Assembly (NCBI GenBank): GCA_937990185.1
Contig: CALKBI010000079.1
Coordinates: 1 to 32,198 of the forward strand
DNA: 32,198 nt
Origin: an uncultured Neomegalonema sp.
Lineage (GTDB): Bacteria > Pseudomonadota > Alphaproteobacteria > Rhodobacterales > Rhodobacteraceae
Direction of reading: 5' to 3'
Under the pieces are notes generated by a model that had not been told where the DNA came from, did not search any database, and saw only the letters and a list, made by a program, of their open reading frames with translations. The translations under genes were made by a program, and so were the position numbers. Below, piece by piece: positions 1 through 8,597 of the stretch (positions are counted from its first letter, which is position 1; each line of letters starts with the position of its first letter).

Positions 1-4
1 GAAA

Positions 5-80
5 TGGTGCCGCATAGGTGACTCGAACACCTGACCCCGTCATTACGAATGACGTGCTCTACCAGCTGAGCTAATGCGGC
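5..80 (-). tRNA. tRNA-Thr (anticodon CGT)
   Basis: Read on the minus strand this is a complete 76-nt cloverleaf. The acceptor stem GCCGCAT pairs with ATGCGGC, followed by discriminator A and an encoded CCA. The D arm contains AGCTCAGCTGGTAGAGC, the anticodon arm is CGTCA-TTCGTAA-TGACG, and the T arm carries the canonical GTTCGAGTC. The anticodon CGT reads the threonine codon ACG. It lies downstream of hemD on the same strand and is probably transcribed independently. Confidence 0.96.
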
Positions 81-161
81 ATTGATTGGCGGGTGGTTGC
101 CAATTTGCGCGGACGCTAATCTCCACGGGTTTACAATGCAAGCCTGAGGATTTGGTGAATG

Positions 162-887
162 TCATTTTTTTGACGGGACCGGAACCGCCCTACAAAGGGC
201 TTGGAGAAGTGAGGTTTCATCCGGGGATTTCGCCACAACGAGCGATGCATTCACCCCAGAGAACGGCTCGATTGCTGCTTTGCTGATGCCTATAAACGTT
301 ACTTTGCGCGGATCTATCGAAGATTGCTCTATTGCCGAAAACAGAGCCTCCGCCGTTCGTGCTGAATAGACAAGCGCAGCATTTGGCGAAGGATCAATGG
401 CATCTGAGGGAAGAGTTTCGATTTTTTGGGCCTCGTAACCGATGATCTGTTCAACGGTAAACCCCTTACCCGTGAGTGATTCGAAGGAAAACGCCGCGTC
501 GCGCCCTCTGACATGCAGGATGGGTCCGTCAGACGCGGACAACGTTGATACCGCCATGGCAAGCAGCGCTTTCCCGTCTCCCGATGCTGATTGAACCTCG
601 TCAAAACCCGCTCGGCGCGCGGCGTCGGCGGTACGATCTCCAACGGTTAAGACATTAATGCCGCGTAACTCGGTCAAACGAGCCAAAGCATCAACACCGT
701 TACTGCTGGTGAGCAAAACGGCTTGCGCCTTGGCAAAATCAGGAGAGGCACTGGGGGTAACCGGCGCAATCCGCAACATCGGCGCGAGGATCGGCTGATA
801 CCCGAGCACCTGAATTTTAGCCGCCGTCCGCTTCCCTTGAGGCAACGGACGGGTAATCAATATGCGAGGGGTATTAGTGGCCGACAA
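162..887 (-). CDS. hemD: Uroporphyrinogen-III synthase HemD
   Basis: This enzyme would cyclise hydroxymethylbilane to uroporphyrinogen III, the step after HemC in haem and cobalamin synthesis. The family is poorly conserved. The identification rests on the N-terminal ILITRPLPQG segment, a central LTSSNGVDAL segment, the roughly 240-residue length and the position directly after hemC. The frame is open further upstream inside hemC, but I prefer the TTG at 887: it follows an AGGAGG about 11 nt away and gives 241 residues starting just before the first conserved strand. GTG at 911 is an alternative. With the TTG start the gene overlaps hemC by 14 nt, suggesting translational coupling. Between the stop and the tRNA there is only a 6-bp inverted repeat (85-104) with no T-run, so termination is unclear. 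Confidence 0.85.
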   Translation of the reverse strand: MSATNTPRILITRPLPQGKRTAAKIQVLGYQPILAPMLRIAPVTPSASPDFAKAQAVLLTSSNGVDALARLTELRGINVLTVGDRTADAARRAGFDEVQSASGDGKALLAMAVSTLSASDGPILHVRGRDAAFSFESLTGKGFTVEQIIGYEAQKIETLPSDAIDPSPNAALVYSARTAEALFSAIEQSSIDPRKVTFIGISKAAIEPFSGVNASLVVAKSPDETSLLQALCRAVPVPSKK

Positions 888-1815
888 AGAAATCCGGTCC
901 TCCTTTGGCACGCAGTTCCTCCCCTGCATCACGGCCCATTGCCACCGCATCTGATAAGGGACCTTCGCGCATCGTCGCATACCGCTCGGACCCATCGGGC
1001 CGCAAAATCTCTCCCCGAAGAGTCAGACGATCGCCGTCGATGATGGCAAGCGAGGCAATCGGTGTCCGGCATGATCCATCAAGCGTATTAAGAAACGCGC
1101 GCTCAGCATTCGTGCGGATTTCAGTCGCCTCACAGTTCAACGGGGCCAGAACCTCGCGGATGGCATCATCGTCGCTGCGAATTTCGATGCCGACTGCGCC
1201 TTGAGCGACGGCGGGCAGCATCTCATCCGTTTCGAGGGCGGCTGTGGCCACCTCGGTCATGCCAAGGCGATTCAGACCGGCCATTGCAAGAAAAGTCGCA
1301 TCGGCCTCGCCTTCGTCGAGTTTACGCAGGCGGGTTTGCACATTACCCCGGAACAAGCCAACTTTCAGATCGGGACGGCGATGGAGCAACTGCGCTTGAC
1401 GGCGCAGAGAGGCCGTCCCGACCAATGCACCAGCGGGCAGATCATCAATATTCTTATATTTTGGGCTGATAAACGCATCACGGACATCTTCGCGCGGTAA
1501 CAGCGTGCAGATTTCCATCCCATCAGGCAGAACCGTGGGCATATCTTTCATAGAATGAACCGCAAGGTCGGTACTGCGATCTACCAATGCAGCTTCGATT
1601 TCTTTGGTAAACAGCCCTTTGCCGCCGATTTCGCCGAGTTTTAACTCGAGTCGCCGGTCGCCGGTCGTTGTCATATCGACAATCACTACGGCTTCGGGCG
1701 GCAAATCATGCGCCTCAAGCAAGCGATTGCGGGTTTCATGCGCTTGGGCCATAGCAAGAGGACTGGCGCGGGTTCCAATGCGGATCGGGCGATCAGGGCC
1801 GTAAGGTGCGGTCAT
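874..1815 (-). CDS. hemC: Porphobilinogen deaminase (hydroxymethylbilane synthase)
   Basis: This cytoplasmic enzyme polymerises four porphobilinogen molecules into hydroxymethylbilane. At 313 residues it matches the family. Recognisable elements are [14 protein letters not shown] at the N-terminus, the catalytic aspartate in [11 protein letters not shown] (about D83), the arginine-rich substrate loop around [11 protein letters not shown], and the cysteine in [10 protein letters not shown] (C249), which carries the dipyrromethane cofactor. The ATG at 1815 gives a normal N-terminus. It is the first gene of a hemC-hemD unit and is divergent from tsaD, with a 70-bp shared intergenic region that must hold both promoters. 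Confidence 0.97.
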   Translation of the reverse strand: MTAPYGPDRPIRIGTRASPLAMAQAHETRNRLLEAHDLPPEAVVIVDMTTTGDRRLELKLGEIGGKGLFTKEIEAALVDRSTDLAVHSMKDMPTVLPDGMEICTLLPREDVRDAFISPKYKNIDDLPAGALVGTASLRRQAQLLHRRPDLKVGLFRGNVQTRLRKLDEGEADATFLAMAGLNRLGMTEVATAALETDEMLPAVAQGAVGIEIRSDDDAIREVLAPLNCEATEIRTNAERAFLNTLDGSCRTPIASLAIIDGDRLTLRGEILRPDGSERYATMREGPLSDAVAMGRDAGEELRAKGGPDFFVGH

Positions 1816-1885
1816 ACGTTGCGTTCTCGATTACGAAGACTATAGGCAATGCAGCGTAACCACGGCAGAGGCAAGTACAATAGAA

Positions 1886-2986
1886 ATGACACCCTTTACG
1901 GTCCTTGGCATCGAATCGAGCTGCGACGAAACCGCCGCTTCTGTTGTGCGCGGCGTTGCCGATGCGCCGCCAGGCAAGATTTTGTCCAATATCGTCTATG
2001 ATCAAACCGACCTGCACGCGGCCTATGGCGGTGTCGTGCCAGAGATTGCCGCGCGCGCTCATGCAGAAAAACTAGACGTTGCCGTCGCCGAGGCTCTGCG
2101 GGTGGCAGACCTATCCCTTGCCGAACTCGATGCGATTGCAGTCACGGCAGGACCGGGGTTAATCGGCGGATTGATCTCAGGCGTTTCCTGCGCAAAGGGT
2201 CTGGCGATTGGCGCAAATAAACCCTTGGTCGGCATCAATCATCTGGAAGGCCATGCGTTAACAGCGCGGCTGACAGACGGTGTAGCGTATCCGTTTTTGC
2301 TGCTTCTCGTTTCAGGCGGTCACTGCCAGTTACTCAGCGTTGAGGCAGCAGGTGTTTACCGCCGCCTCGGGACAACCTTGGATGATGCGCCGGGAGAGGC
2401 ATTTGATAAAACTGCCAAGCTTATGGGCTTGGGTTTTCCGGGAGGACCAGCGGTAGAACGCAAAGCGGAAGGCGGCGATCCGGCGCGCTTTGATTTCCCC
2501 CGTGCCTTGCTTGGCCGCAAAGGATGCGATTTTTCATTCTCAGGGTTAAAGACGGCTTTGCGCGTCAAGCTGGATAGGCTGCGCGCGCAAGGTCCGGTCA
2601 ACGAGCGTGATCAAGCCGACCTCTGCGCCGGATTTCAAGCCGCATGTGTCGAAGCACTCTCCCGCGTGAGCGGCAAAGCAATGGCCCTCTTTCGCGAGTC
2701 GCATCCACAAATTGATGATCCCGTTTTGGCAGTCGCTGGCGGCGTTGCAGCAAATAAAACGGTGCGCTCAGGACTAGAGGCCGCCGCACGCAGTCACGGA
2801 TTTTCTTTGGTTGCGCCACCCTTGGCACTTTGCACCGATAATGCCGCGATGATTGCATGGGCTGGATTAGAGCGCTTTGCACGCGGTCATACTGATGATC
2901 TCAGCCTCGCCCCGCGCCCCCGTTGGCCCTTAGATGAAACATCGAAGCCTGTTGTCGGATACGGCAAACGTGGAGCAAAAGCATGA
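1886..2986 (+). CDS. tsaD: tRNA N6-threonylcarbamoyladenosine transferase TsaD
   Basis: TsaD transfers the threonylcarbamoyl group to A37 of tRNAs that read ANN codons, working with TsaB and TsaE in the cytoplasm. The 366-residue protein begins with the family signature [15 protein letters not shown]. It has the metal-binding pair in NHLEGH (H119 and H123), the LLVSGGH motif, and the third metal ligand in [12 protein letters not shown] (about D318). Length and motif order are normal. Its TGA overlaps the gpsA start (ATGA), so the two genes are translationally coupled. The tsaD-gpsA pairing divergent from hemC is a frequent alphaproteobacterial arrangement. Confidence 0.97.
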   Translation: MTPFTVLGIESSCDETAASVVRGVADAPPGKILSNIVYDQTDLHAAYGGVVPEIAARAHAEKLDVAVAEALRVADLSLAELDAIAVTAGPGLIGGLISGVSCAKGLAIGANKPLVGINHLEGHALTARLTDGVAYPFLLLLVSGGHCQLLSVEAAGVYRRLGTTLDDAPGEAFDKTAKLMGLGFPGGPAVERKAEGGDPARFDFPRALLGRKGCDFSFSGLKTALRVKLDRLRAQGPVNERDQADLCAGFQAACVEALSRVSGKAMALFRESHPQIDDPVLAVAGGVAANKTVRSGLEAAARSHGFSLVAPPLALCTDNAAMIAWAGLERFARGHTDDLSLAPRPRWPLDETSKPVVGYGKRGAKA

Positions 2987-3951
2987 CCATTGGTGTGATT
3001 GGCGCGGGCAGTTGGGGCGTCGCTCTGGCACAGCTTTGTGCGGCGGGCGGAACGCCTACTGTCCTTTGGGCGCGCCGCAGCGAGGCCGCCAAAGACATTA
3101 TGCTAAACCGACGTTCGGCCTATTTGCCGGAGGTTGCTTTGCATGATGCTATCGAAGCGTCCGACGATCCCGCAATTCTGCGCCGCGCCGATACATTGCT
3201 TTGTGTCGTGCCGGTTCAAGGGATGCGAGACAGTTTGACAATGCTCGCTTCACATCTATCCGAGCAAGCCCCCTTGGTTCTGTGTTCAAAAGGCGTGGAA
3301 CGCGAGACATGCGCCTTACCGAGCGAGATTGCAGCACACGTGACGCCGAACCCGCTCGCCATTCTTTCCGGCCCCAGTTTTGCCGCCGATGTCGTGCGCG
3401 GCTTGCCGACGGCGGTGACGATTGCCGCTAAAACCTTGAACGAGGCAACCGCGCTGCAACAGCGTTTGGGAACGCAGAGCTTTCGCCCCTATGCCAGTGA
3501 TGATCAAATCGGCGCACAGATTGGCGGGGCCATCAAGAACGTCCTCGCCATTGCGTGCGGGATTGTCGTCGCACGAGGCTTAGGAGAAAGCGCCCGCGCT
3601 GCCCTTGTCGCACGGGGCTTCGCTGAAATGACCAGGCTTGCACTGGCCCTCGGAGCGCGACGGGAAACCCTCGCAGGGCTTTCAGGAATGGGAGATTTGG
3701 TACTGACCTGCGCGTCCGAAAGATCGCGGAATTTCGCGACCGGATTAAAGCTCGGAGATCCGAACCGTGCAACCACCGCACTTGGCGTCAGCGAGGGAAC
3801 CCACACCGCCGCCGCCGCAGTCGCTCTTGCGAAAAAACACAATGTCGAAATGCCGATTTGCGAAACGGTTCATGCAATCTTATCTGGCGAGATCGGAGTA
3901 AGTGGCGGGATCGAACAACTGCTCACACGCCCCCTGATCGCCGAAGAATAG
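2983..3951 (+). CDS. gpsA: Glycerol-3-phosphate dehydrogenase [NAD(P)+]
   Basis: GpsA reduces dihydroxyacetone phosphate to sn-glycerol 3-phosphate, the backbone for membrane phospholipids. The 322-residue protein opens with a Rossmann motif, [10 protein letters not shown] (residues 3-12). It carries the SGPSFA segment, the catalytic lysine in [10 protein letters not shown] (K185), and the substrate-binding region [12 protein letters not shown] with SRNFATG. The ATG at 2983 overlaps the tsaD stop by 4 nt. It ends only 10 bp before the end of the convergent permease gene, and no clear terminator is visible between them. Confidence 0.96.
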   Translation: MTIGVIGAGSWGVALAQLCAAGGTPTVLWARRSEAAKDIMLNRRSAYLPEVALHDAIEASDDPAILRRADTLLCVVPVQGMRDSLTMLASHLSEQAPLVLCSKGVERETCALPSEIAAHVTPNPLAILSGPSFAADVVRGLPTAVTIAAKTLNEATALQQRLGTQSFRPYASDDQIGAQIGGAIKNVLAIACGIVVARGLGESARAALVARGFAEMTRLALALGARRETLAGLSGMGDLVLTCASERSRNFATGLKLGDPNRATTALGVSEGTHTAAAAVALAKKHNVEMPICETVHAILSGEIGVSGGIEQLLTRPLIAEE

Positions 3952-3961
3952 AACTGATCAG

Positions 3962-4774
3962 TTATCGCGCCGGCACGGCCACGGTCCGTCCAAACCATCC
4001 CCGTTTGGCGCTTGGCTCGGCGATGTTCAAATGCTTCAAGTAATGCCGTTCGACGGCTCGGAATAAGAAGACCAATATATAGGTAATGCAGAGATACAAA
4101 AACGCAGCGCTCAAAAAGCCTTCATAGGCGACGTAATATTTCGCGTTGATTGTCCGCCCTGTCCCGAGAATATCCTGAAGCGTGATCACGCTTGCCACAG
4201 ACGATCCATGCAACATGAAGATCACTTCGTTCCCATATTGCGGCAATGCACGGCGGATGGCTGAGGGCAGATGGATCAGCTTACGCACTTGTTTATCGGT
4301 CAGGCCCATCGCCCGCGCCGCTTCCAACTCGCCCTTCGGCGTATTCTTCAAAGCACCACGCAGGATTTCTGCAACATAGGCTCCCGAGTTCAGCGAAAAG
4401 GCAATGACGGCGCACCACCACGCACTACGCAGGCTCGGGATGAAATCACTGACACAAATTTTCCAGTAGAGAAAATCTTCGACACAGGCTTTGCGTAAGT
4501 AAGAAGGCGGACGCCAAAACCAACTATCGCGGATCACTTCGAATTGGCTCAGACCGTAATAGAGCAGATAGGTTTGAACGATCAGCGGTGTGCCCCGAAA
4601 GAGGTACACATATCCATGAGCAACATTCCCGGCGATGCCGCCGCGTAGCATGGCAAAGGCGGTGGGCACTGCGATCATCATCCCGATAAACAAGGACAGT
4701 GCCGTCAGGTGCAAGGTCATCCAGACGCCCTGCGCAAAAAGATCCCAGTGCTTAAACGCGAGGTCGAAATTCAT
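3962..4774 (-). CDS. Polar amino acid ABC transporter permease (HisM/ArtM type)
   Basis: This is an inner-membrane permease subunit of a polar amino acid importer, probably for basic amino acids. It has several hydrophobic segments and the family's conserved blocks: FRGTPLIVQTYLLYYG, LNSGAYVAEILRGAL, GELEAARAMGL (the EAA loop that contacts the ATPase) and LPQYGNEVIFMLHGSSVASVIT. I choose the ATG at 4774, which overlaps the TGA of the upstream permease as ATGA and gives 270 residues; an in-frame GTG lies at 4783. The family is usually about 230-240 residues. The excess sits between FRGTPL and the EAA loop, where a cysteine-containing stretch (FLYWKICVSDFIPS) lengthens the loop by roughly 20 residues. 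Substrate specificity cannot be read from the permease. Confidence 0.9.
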   Translation of the reverse strand: MNFDLAFKHWDLFAQGVWMTLHLTALSLFIGMMIAVPTAFAMLRGGIAGNVAHGYVYLFRGTPLIVQTYLLYYGLSQFEVIRDSWFWRPPSYLRKACVEDFLYWKICVSDFIPSLRSAWWCAVIAFSLNSGAYVAEILRGALKNTPKGELEAARAMGLTDKQVRKLIHLPSAIRRALPQYGNEVIFMLHGSSVASVITLQDILGTGRTINAKYYVAYEGFLSAAFLYLCITYILVFLFRAVERHYLKHLNIAEPSAKRGWFGRTVAVPAR

Positions 4775-5523
4775 GCCGCCCACCGATCACTGCGATGTTC
4801 CAGCCACTTAAAGCCTCTCTCGCTGACAATCGTCATCACGAGATAAAACAGCATTACCACCACAAGAAAGACGAAAGGTTCACGGGTTGATTTACCGATT
4901 TTGTCCGCAAGACCCACAAGGTCACTCAACCCGATAACCGAAACAACCGCCGTCGATTTGACAAGCACTTGCCATACATTCGCATATCCCGTCAGGACAG
5001 AACGCAATAATTGCGGCATCAGCACTTTTCGAAAACTAAGCATCGGCGGAAGACCCAGCGCTTTTCCAGCATCAATCTGGCCACGCGGTATTCCGAGCCA
5101 AGCGCCCCGGAAGGTTTCCGTCAGGTATGCGCCGTAAATAATCCCAATCGAAAAAAAACCGGCGAGAAAAGGCGAGACATCGAAGGGTTCAAAACCGAGC
5201 GCAACAGCAACATGATTCACCGAGCGTTGACCGCCGTAATAAATCAAAAGGATCATAACGAGGTCGGGAACCCCGCGAATGATAATTGTATAAACATTGG
5301 CAATGCTGCGCAGAATGACACCACCACCCAATTTCGCCCAAGCGCCTAGCAAACCAAGCACAGTGGCGAGAACAAGCGACGATACAGCGAGCACCAATGT
5401 AATGGCCGCGCCTTTAAGCAGGCTCGCGGTATAGCCGCCGACCCCAAAGGCCAACAGCCAAGCCAGCGCGCCAAAGACAGCAAGCGGGGCAACAATACGC
5501 AATATTCTGTCTGTATTTTTCAT
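4771..5523 (-). CDS. Polar amino acid ABC transporter permease (HisQ/ArtQ type)
   Basis: This is the second membrane subunit of the importer and would pair with the HisM-like protein. The 250-residue protein has an N-terminal hydrophobic segment (VAPLAVFGALAWLLAFGVGG) and typical blocks: VYTIIIRGVPDLVMILLIYYG, GAYLTETFRGAW, GQIDAGKALGL (EAA loop) and MPQLLRSVLTGYANVWQVLV. The ATG at 5523 follows a GGGG and is preferred over the in-frame TTG at 5535. That TTG lies inside the T-run of the hairpin separating this gene from the binding-protein gene. It overlaps the next permease by 4 nt. No ATPase gene follows. Confidence 0.9.
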   Translation of the reverse strand: MKNTDRILRIVAPLAVFGALAWLLAFGVGGYTASLLKGAAITLVLAVSSLVLATVLGLLGAWAKLGGGVILRSIANVYTIIIRGVPDLVMILLIYYGGQRSVNHVAVALGFEPFDVSPFLAGFFSIGIIYGAYLTETFRGAWLGIPRGQIDAGKALGLPPMLSFRKVLMPQLLRSVLTGYANVWQVLVKSTAVVSVIGLSDLVGLADKIGKSTREPFVFLVVVMLFYLVMTIVSERGFKWLEHRSDRWAA

Positions 5524-5533
5524 CGACCCCGGC

Positions 5534-5562
5534 AAAAAAATCCCCCCACTGAGCGTGGAGGG
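5534..5562 (-). terminator. Intercistronic hairpin with T-run between binding-protein and permease genes
   Basis: On the minus strand CCCTCCAC (5562-5555) pairs with GTGGGGGG (5549-5542), with one G-T pair, around a 5-nt loop. A and seven Ts follow directly. This has the shape of a Rho-independent terminator, yet the permease gene starts 11 nt later on the same strand. Partial termination would make more binding protein than permease. Confidence 0.65.
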
Positions 5563-5599
5563 AATATCATCTGACTTAAATCATCACTGAGACGGATAC

Positions 5600-6355
5600 T
5601 CAGTAGATATGGAAGTCAAAGTATTTGGCATTGATGAAGCCATATTGACCGTTTTTCAGGATCGCTTCAATCGCTGCTGACAACGCATATTTAAGGGCTT
5701 TATCTTCCTTACGAACACCAATCCCTGCACCATCACCGTGATATTTAGGGACGGAATACGATCCACCAATAAAGGCGAAACCTTTGCCTTGGTCTTGATC
5801 AAGGAAGCCTTCTTTTCCGGCGATTGAATCTTGCATAATCGCATCGACCCGACCAGCGGCCAGATCAAGGTAAACCTCGTCTTGCGTGCCGTAGAGTTTC
5901 AACTCAACATCGGGGTACTCGCCTTCCATAAAGTCCTGATGGATGGTCCCGCGCTGAACACCGATGATTTTATCTTCGAGGCCATCGGCAGAAATCTCAA
6001 AATCTGCATCATCTGCCGCGATAAATTTCGCAGGTGTGTTGTAGTATTTCGTCGTAAAATCAATACGCTTTTTGCGTTCTTCCGTAATCGACATGGAAGC
6101 AATAATCGCGTCGCATTTCTTTTCGAGCAAAGCTGGAATAATGCCATCCCATTCTGTCGCTTGAATTTCGCATGTCATACCGAGCTCATCGCAAAGCGCG
6201 TTCGCGATATCGATATCAAATCCCTCTAACGCACCGGATTCGGTTGTCACGGAGAATGGAGGGTAAGCGCCCTCAGCGCAGACTTTGAGCGTTTCCGCGC
6301 TTGCAGCGCCTGTGATAAGAATGGAAGCAACCGCCGCCACGAATGTACGTTTCAT
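5600..6355 (-). CDS. Periplasmic polar amino acid-binding protein of ABC importer
   Basis: This is the solute receptor of the importer, class II periplasmic binding fold, family 3 (Lys/Arg/Orn/His/Gln type). The ATG at 6355 is preceded by AGGGAG at good spacing and gives 251 residues. A signal peptide runs from MKRTFVAAVASI to cleavage after GAASA. The mature protein starts ETLKVCAEGAYPPFS and contains GFDIDIANALC and the family signature SITEERKKRIDF. GVQRGTIHQDF and DAIMQDSIAGKEG follow, which line the second lobe. The resemblance is to lysine/arginine/ornithine-binding proteins, but the exact ligand is an inference. It is the first gene of the transport operon, and a hairpin separates it from the permeases. 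Confidence 0.9.
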   Translation of the reverse strand: MKRTFVAAVASILITGAASAETLKVCAEGAYPPFSVTTESGALEGFDIDIANALCDELGMTCEIQATEWDGIIPALLEKKCDAIIASMSITEERKKRIDFTTKYYNTPAKFIAADDADFEISADGLEDKIIGVQRGTIHQDFMEGEYPDVELKLYGTQDEVYLDLAAGRVDAIMQDSIAGKEGFLDQDQGKGFAFIGGSYSVPKYHGDGAGIGVRKEDKALKYALSAAIEAILKNGQYGFINAKYFDFHIY

Positions 6356-6383
6356 AAAGTGAGTCTCCCTGTTTGTTGAGCAC

Positions 6384-6412
6384 AATGCTTACCGCAAAAC
6401 TCGTTTTGTCAA
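6384..6412 (-). promoter_or_regulatory. Possible sigma-70 promoter of the amino acid transporter operon
   Basis: On the minus strand a perfect TTGACA (6412-6407) is followed after 17 bp by AGCATT (6389-6384), a weak -10 box. It ends about 28 bp upstream of the binding-protein start. The -35 match is good, the -10 match is poor, and no operator is evident. Confidence 0.35.
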
Positions 6413-6506
6413 CTTCCCATTCGGCTATGCCACAGCGCGCCAACAATCGACTTTCACGAAAAGACCACATCGCGCTCTTTTCACTGCGATCATCGGCCCT
6501 GATGTT

Positions 6507-7124
6507 TCAGGAAGGCTTTTTGTCCATTGCTTCGAGCGTCTTACGCATTTCCTCCATCTGTGCGCGGAGGTCTTTTAGCTCGTCATCGGGCTTGGCTGCC
6601 GTTTCAGAATCAGGTTTCGGCTGCGCTGTTTGAGCGAAAGGCATGGCAGCGCCGCCGAAAGGTTCGAACATTTTCATAGCGTTTTGGAAGATTTCGGCAT
6701 TTTTCTGCGTCATGGTCTTCATGACATTTACAGCCGCTTCACCGCCAAATGCGCGCCCAATCTCTTCTTGTTGCTTCGCAAGGCTTTCAAGGCTCATTTC
6801 AAGATAGCCGGGAACAAATTGCTGCATACCGTTCCCGTAAAAACCAATAAGCTGGCGCAGGAATTTAATCGGGAGCAGGTTTTCGCCCTTGGCTTCTTCT
6901 TCGAAAATAATCTGAGTCAGAACTGACCGGGTAATATCTTCGCCGGATTTCGCATCGAAAACCGAAAATTCTTCACCGTCCTTTACCATCTGAGCCAGCG
7001 TATCGAGCGTGACGTAACTGCTCGTCGCCGTATTATAGAGGCGGCGATTAGCATATTTCTTAATCGTAATCGTCTCAGGTTGTTCCGTCCCGTCGGCGGC
7101 AGTGGTCTTTGCAGCGGATGCCAT
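6507..7124 (-). CDS. phaR: Polyhydroxyalkanoate synthesis repressor PhaR
   Basis: PhaR proteins bind both DNA and PHA polymer. They repress phasin and their own genes until granules form. The N-terminal DNA-binding domain is well preserved: ITIKKYANRRLYNTATSSYV (about residues 20-40), then FSVFDAKSGEDITRSVLTQI, followed by the PHB accumulation region FLRQLIGFYGNGMQQFVPGYL. The C-terminal third is methionine-, alanine- and lysine-rich and ends in a short predicted coiled coil (LKDLRAQMEEMRKTLEAM). The ATG at 7124 follows GGGAGGA and gives 205 residues. It is divergent from a PHA-synthase-like gene across a region with TGC/GCA palindromes, as expected for an autoregulated gene. Confidence 0.93.
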   Translation of the reverse strand: MASAAKTTAADGTEQPETITIKKYANRRLYNTATSSYVTLDTLAQMVKDGEEFSVFDAKSGEDITRSVLTQIIFEEEAKGENLLPIKFLRQLIGFYGNGMQQFVPGYLEMSLESLAKQQEEIGRAFGGEAAVNVMKTMTQKNAEIFQNAMKMFEPFGGAAMPFAQTAQPKPDSETAAKPDDELKDLRAQMEEMRKTLEAMDKKPS

Positions 7125-7134
7125 AGAGTCCTCC

Positions 7135-7209
7135 CGATGCTGCATCGCTTATAACGCGCGATCCAGAGTTTCTCTATCAGTGTTGCACCTGCGATGCGGC
7201 AGCACAACA
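7135..7209. promoter_or_regulatory. Candidate PhaR operator region (TGC/GCA-rich inverted repeats)
   Basis: A perfect 13-bp palindrome, CGATGC-T-GCATCG (7135-7147), lies just upstream of the phaR ribosome-binding site. A second element, TGTTG...CAACA (7181-7209), encloses CTGC-N6-GCAG (7189-7202). PhaR homologues are known to recognise TGC-rich inverted repeats near their own promoters. Assigning these elements to PhaR is an inference from position and composition. Confidence 0.45.
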
Positions 7210-7275
7210 TGAAAACTCGCTGTTCAATGTACACAAGCCAGTGCGTTGTGCCTCGCAGTGCCCTAGAATGATAAA

Positions 7276-8463
7276 ATGGAGAGTTGCGACGATAGCGGTG
7301 GTGGATTGGCTGGGATCAAACACGCCAAGCAAGCAGACACGACAAGACTAGTGCCGGGGTTTCGCCGCGACGGAACCTATTCACTCATGGTTTTTCTTCA
7401 TGCCCACACCATCAAGGTCGCGGGGCTACAAGACCCACAGCCCAACCTTGTAGATGCTGCAACCGCACTGGATGAAGCCGCAGAGACAATCCGCGGGATG
7501 GAGCAATACCGTTCGCACCCATTTCAACGCTATGCCCCCAATGTCCCAGTTGTTTGGCGGATGGGATCGGTCAGATTATTGGATTTTGGCGGCTCCGGGC
7601 CTCCCGTTTTGGTGATTCCCTCACTGGTCAATGGTGCGGAGATTATGGACTTATCCCCCGAATCGTCTTCGTTAAGATGGCTGGCACGACAAGGCTTTCG
7701 GGTATTTCAGATAGACTGGGGCGTGCCGGGACCTGAGGAACGCACCTTCGATTTAGGTCATTATTTAGAGCAACGGTTAGTACCGGCTCTTGATGTCGTA
7801 GCCCGATTAACCGGAGAATCGGCGCATCTGATCGGATATTGCATGGGCGGCCCGCTCATGCTGGCACTAGCCCAAAGGGTAACCGAGCAAGGCAGAAAAA
7901 TAGTTACTTTGGGTGCGCCATGGGACTTTTCTGCATTTCCCGAACATGCTGCAATGCGCGAACGGCGGGTTGAAGTCCTTGGTTTGCTCAATAGTCTCAC
8001 TTTGCTGTTCGGGGTGATCCCGGCACAGATGACGCAATCCTTCTTTGCGCTCCGCGATTTAAAATCAGGCGTATCAAAATTCCGCAAATTCGCCGCTCTT
8101 GATCCCATGTGTCCGGAGGCGAGGCGTTTTGTCGCCGTCGAAGATTGGCTCAATAACGGAATCCCGCTCTCGCCTCATGTTGGCCGCGAGTGCTTTTTGG
8201 AGTGGGTCGCGGATGATGCTTTACGCAAAGGGCAGTGGACACCCGGCGGGACCGCGTTCATCCCTCAGGAAATCACCCAAGAAGCCTTGGTCGTCTGCGC
8301 ACAAAAAGACACGGTAGTCCGCTGCGCCGCGTCCGAACCACTTGCCGACGCTTTAACAAACGCCACTTTGTTAAAAGCTGACGTTGGACATATCGGTATG
8401 GTCGTTGGCGATGCCGCGATTAAGTCAGTCTGGCAACCGGTCAGCTCTTTTCTGAGCGCCTAA
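7276..8463 (+). CDS. PHA-synthase-like alpha/beta hydrolase
   Basis: The protein belongs to the alpha/beta hydrolase fold and resembles the catalytic part of poly(3-hydroxyalkanoate) synthases (PhaC). The lipase-like box is GYCMGG (residues 187-192) with cysteine C189 as nucleophile, as in PHA synthases, where true lipases have serine. Other shared elements are the strand-and-turn PVLVIPSLVN, FQIDWGVPGPEER, a VVCAQKDTVVR aspartate and a GHIGMVVG histidine near the C-terminus. At up to 395 residues it is far shorter than class I PhaC (about 560-600) and lacks most of the N-terminal domain. The start is uncertain: ATG 7276 has no convincing ribosome-binding site and ATG 7387 is possible. Divergence from phaR supports a PHA role, as a short synthase or a polymer-processing hydrolase. 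Confidence 0.7.
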   Translation: MESCDDSGGGLAGIKHAKQADTTRLVPGFRRDGTYSLMVFLHAHTIKVAGLQDPQPNLVDAATALDEAAETIRGMEQYRSHPFQRYAPNVPVVWRMGSVRLLDFGGSGPPVLVIPSLVNGAEIMDLSPESSSLRWLARQGFRVFQIDWGVPGPEERTFDLGHYLEQRLVPALDVVARLTGESAHLIGYCMGGPLMLALAQRVTEQGRKIVTLGAPWDFSAFPEHAAMRERRVEVLGLLNSLTLLFGVIPAQMTQSFFALRDLKSGVSKFRKFAALDPMCPEARRFVAVEDWLNNGIPLSPHVGRECFLEWVADDALRKGQWTPGGTAFIPQEITQEALVVCAQKDTVVRCAASEPLADALTNATLLKADVGHIGMVVGDAAIKSVWQPVSSFLSA

Positions 8464-8496
8464 CCATAAGAGATATTTCAGCCCCGAGAATTATAC

Positions 8497-8518
8497 GTTG
8501 CGGCGCTTGCGCCCCAAC
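8497..8518 (+). terminator. Strong GC hairpin downstream of the PHA-synthase-like gene
   Basis: GTTG-C-GGCGC and GCGCC-C-CAAC face each other around a TT centre, with one C-C mismatch. It lies 34 bp after the stop of the hydrolase gene and before the cytochrome gene. There is no T-run on the plus strand, so a terminator role is only suggested. Confidence 0.35.
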
Positions 8519-8597
8519 AACCGGAAAAGCTACAGTCGCGCACGAAAAGGGATATACCGCATGACGGTTAGGTCACGCGGAAAAGGAGAACTTCGAT

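Noticed and set aside
1..80. tRNA-Thr gene as an integration site for a mobile element
   Set aside because: No integrase, no repeated tRNA 3' end and no foreign genes are found next to it in the window.
7181..7209. Possible phage or integration core site from the TGTTG/CAACA repeat
   Set aside because: There is no integrase, tRNA or direct repeat nearby; the divergent phaR promoter explains the position better.
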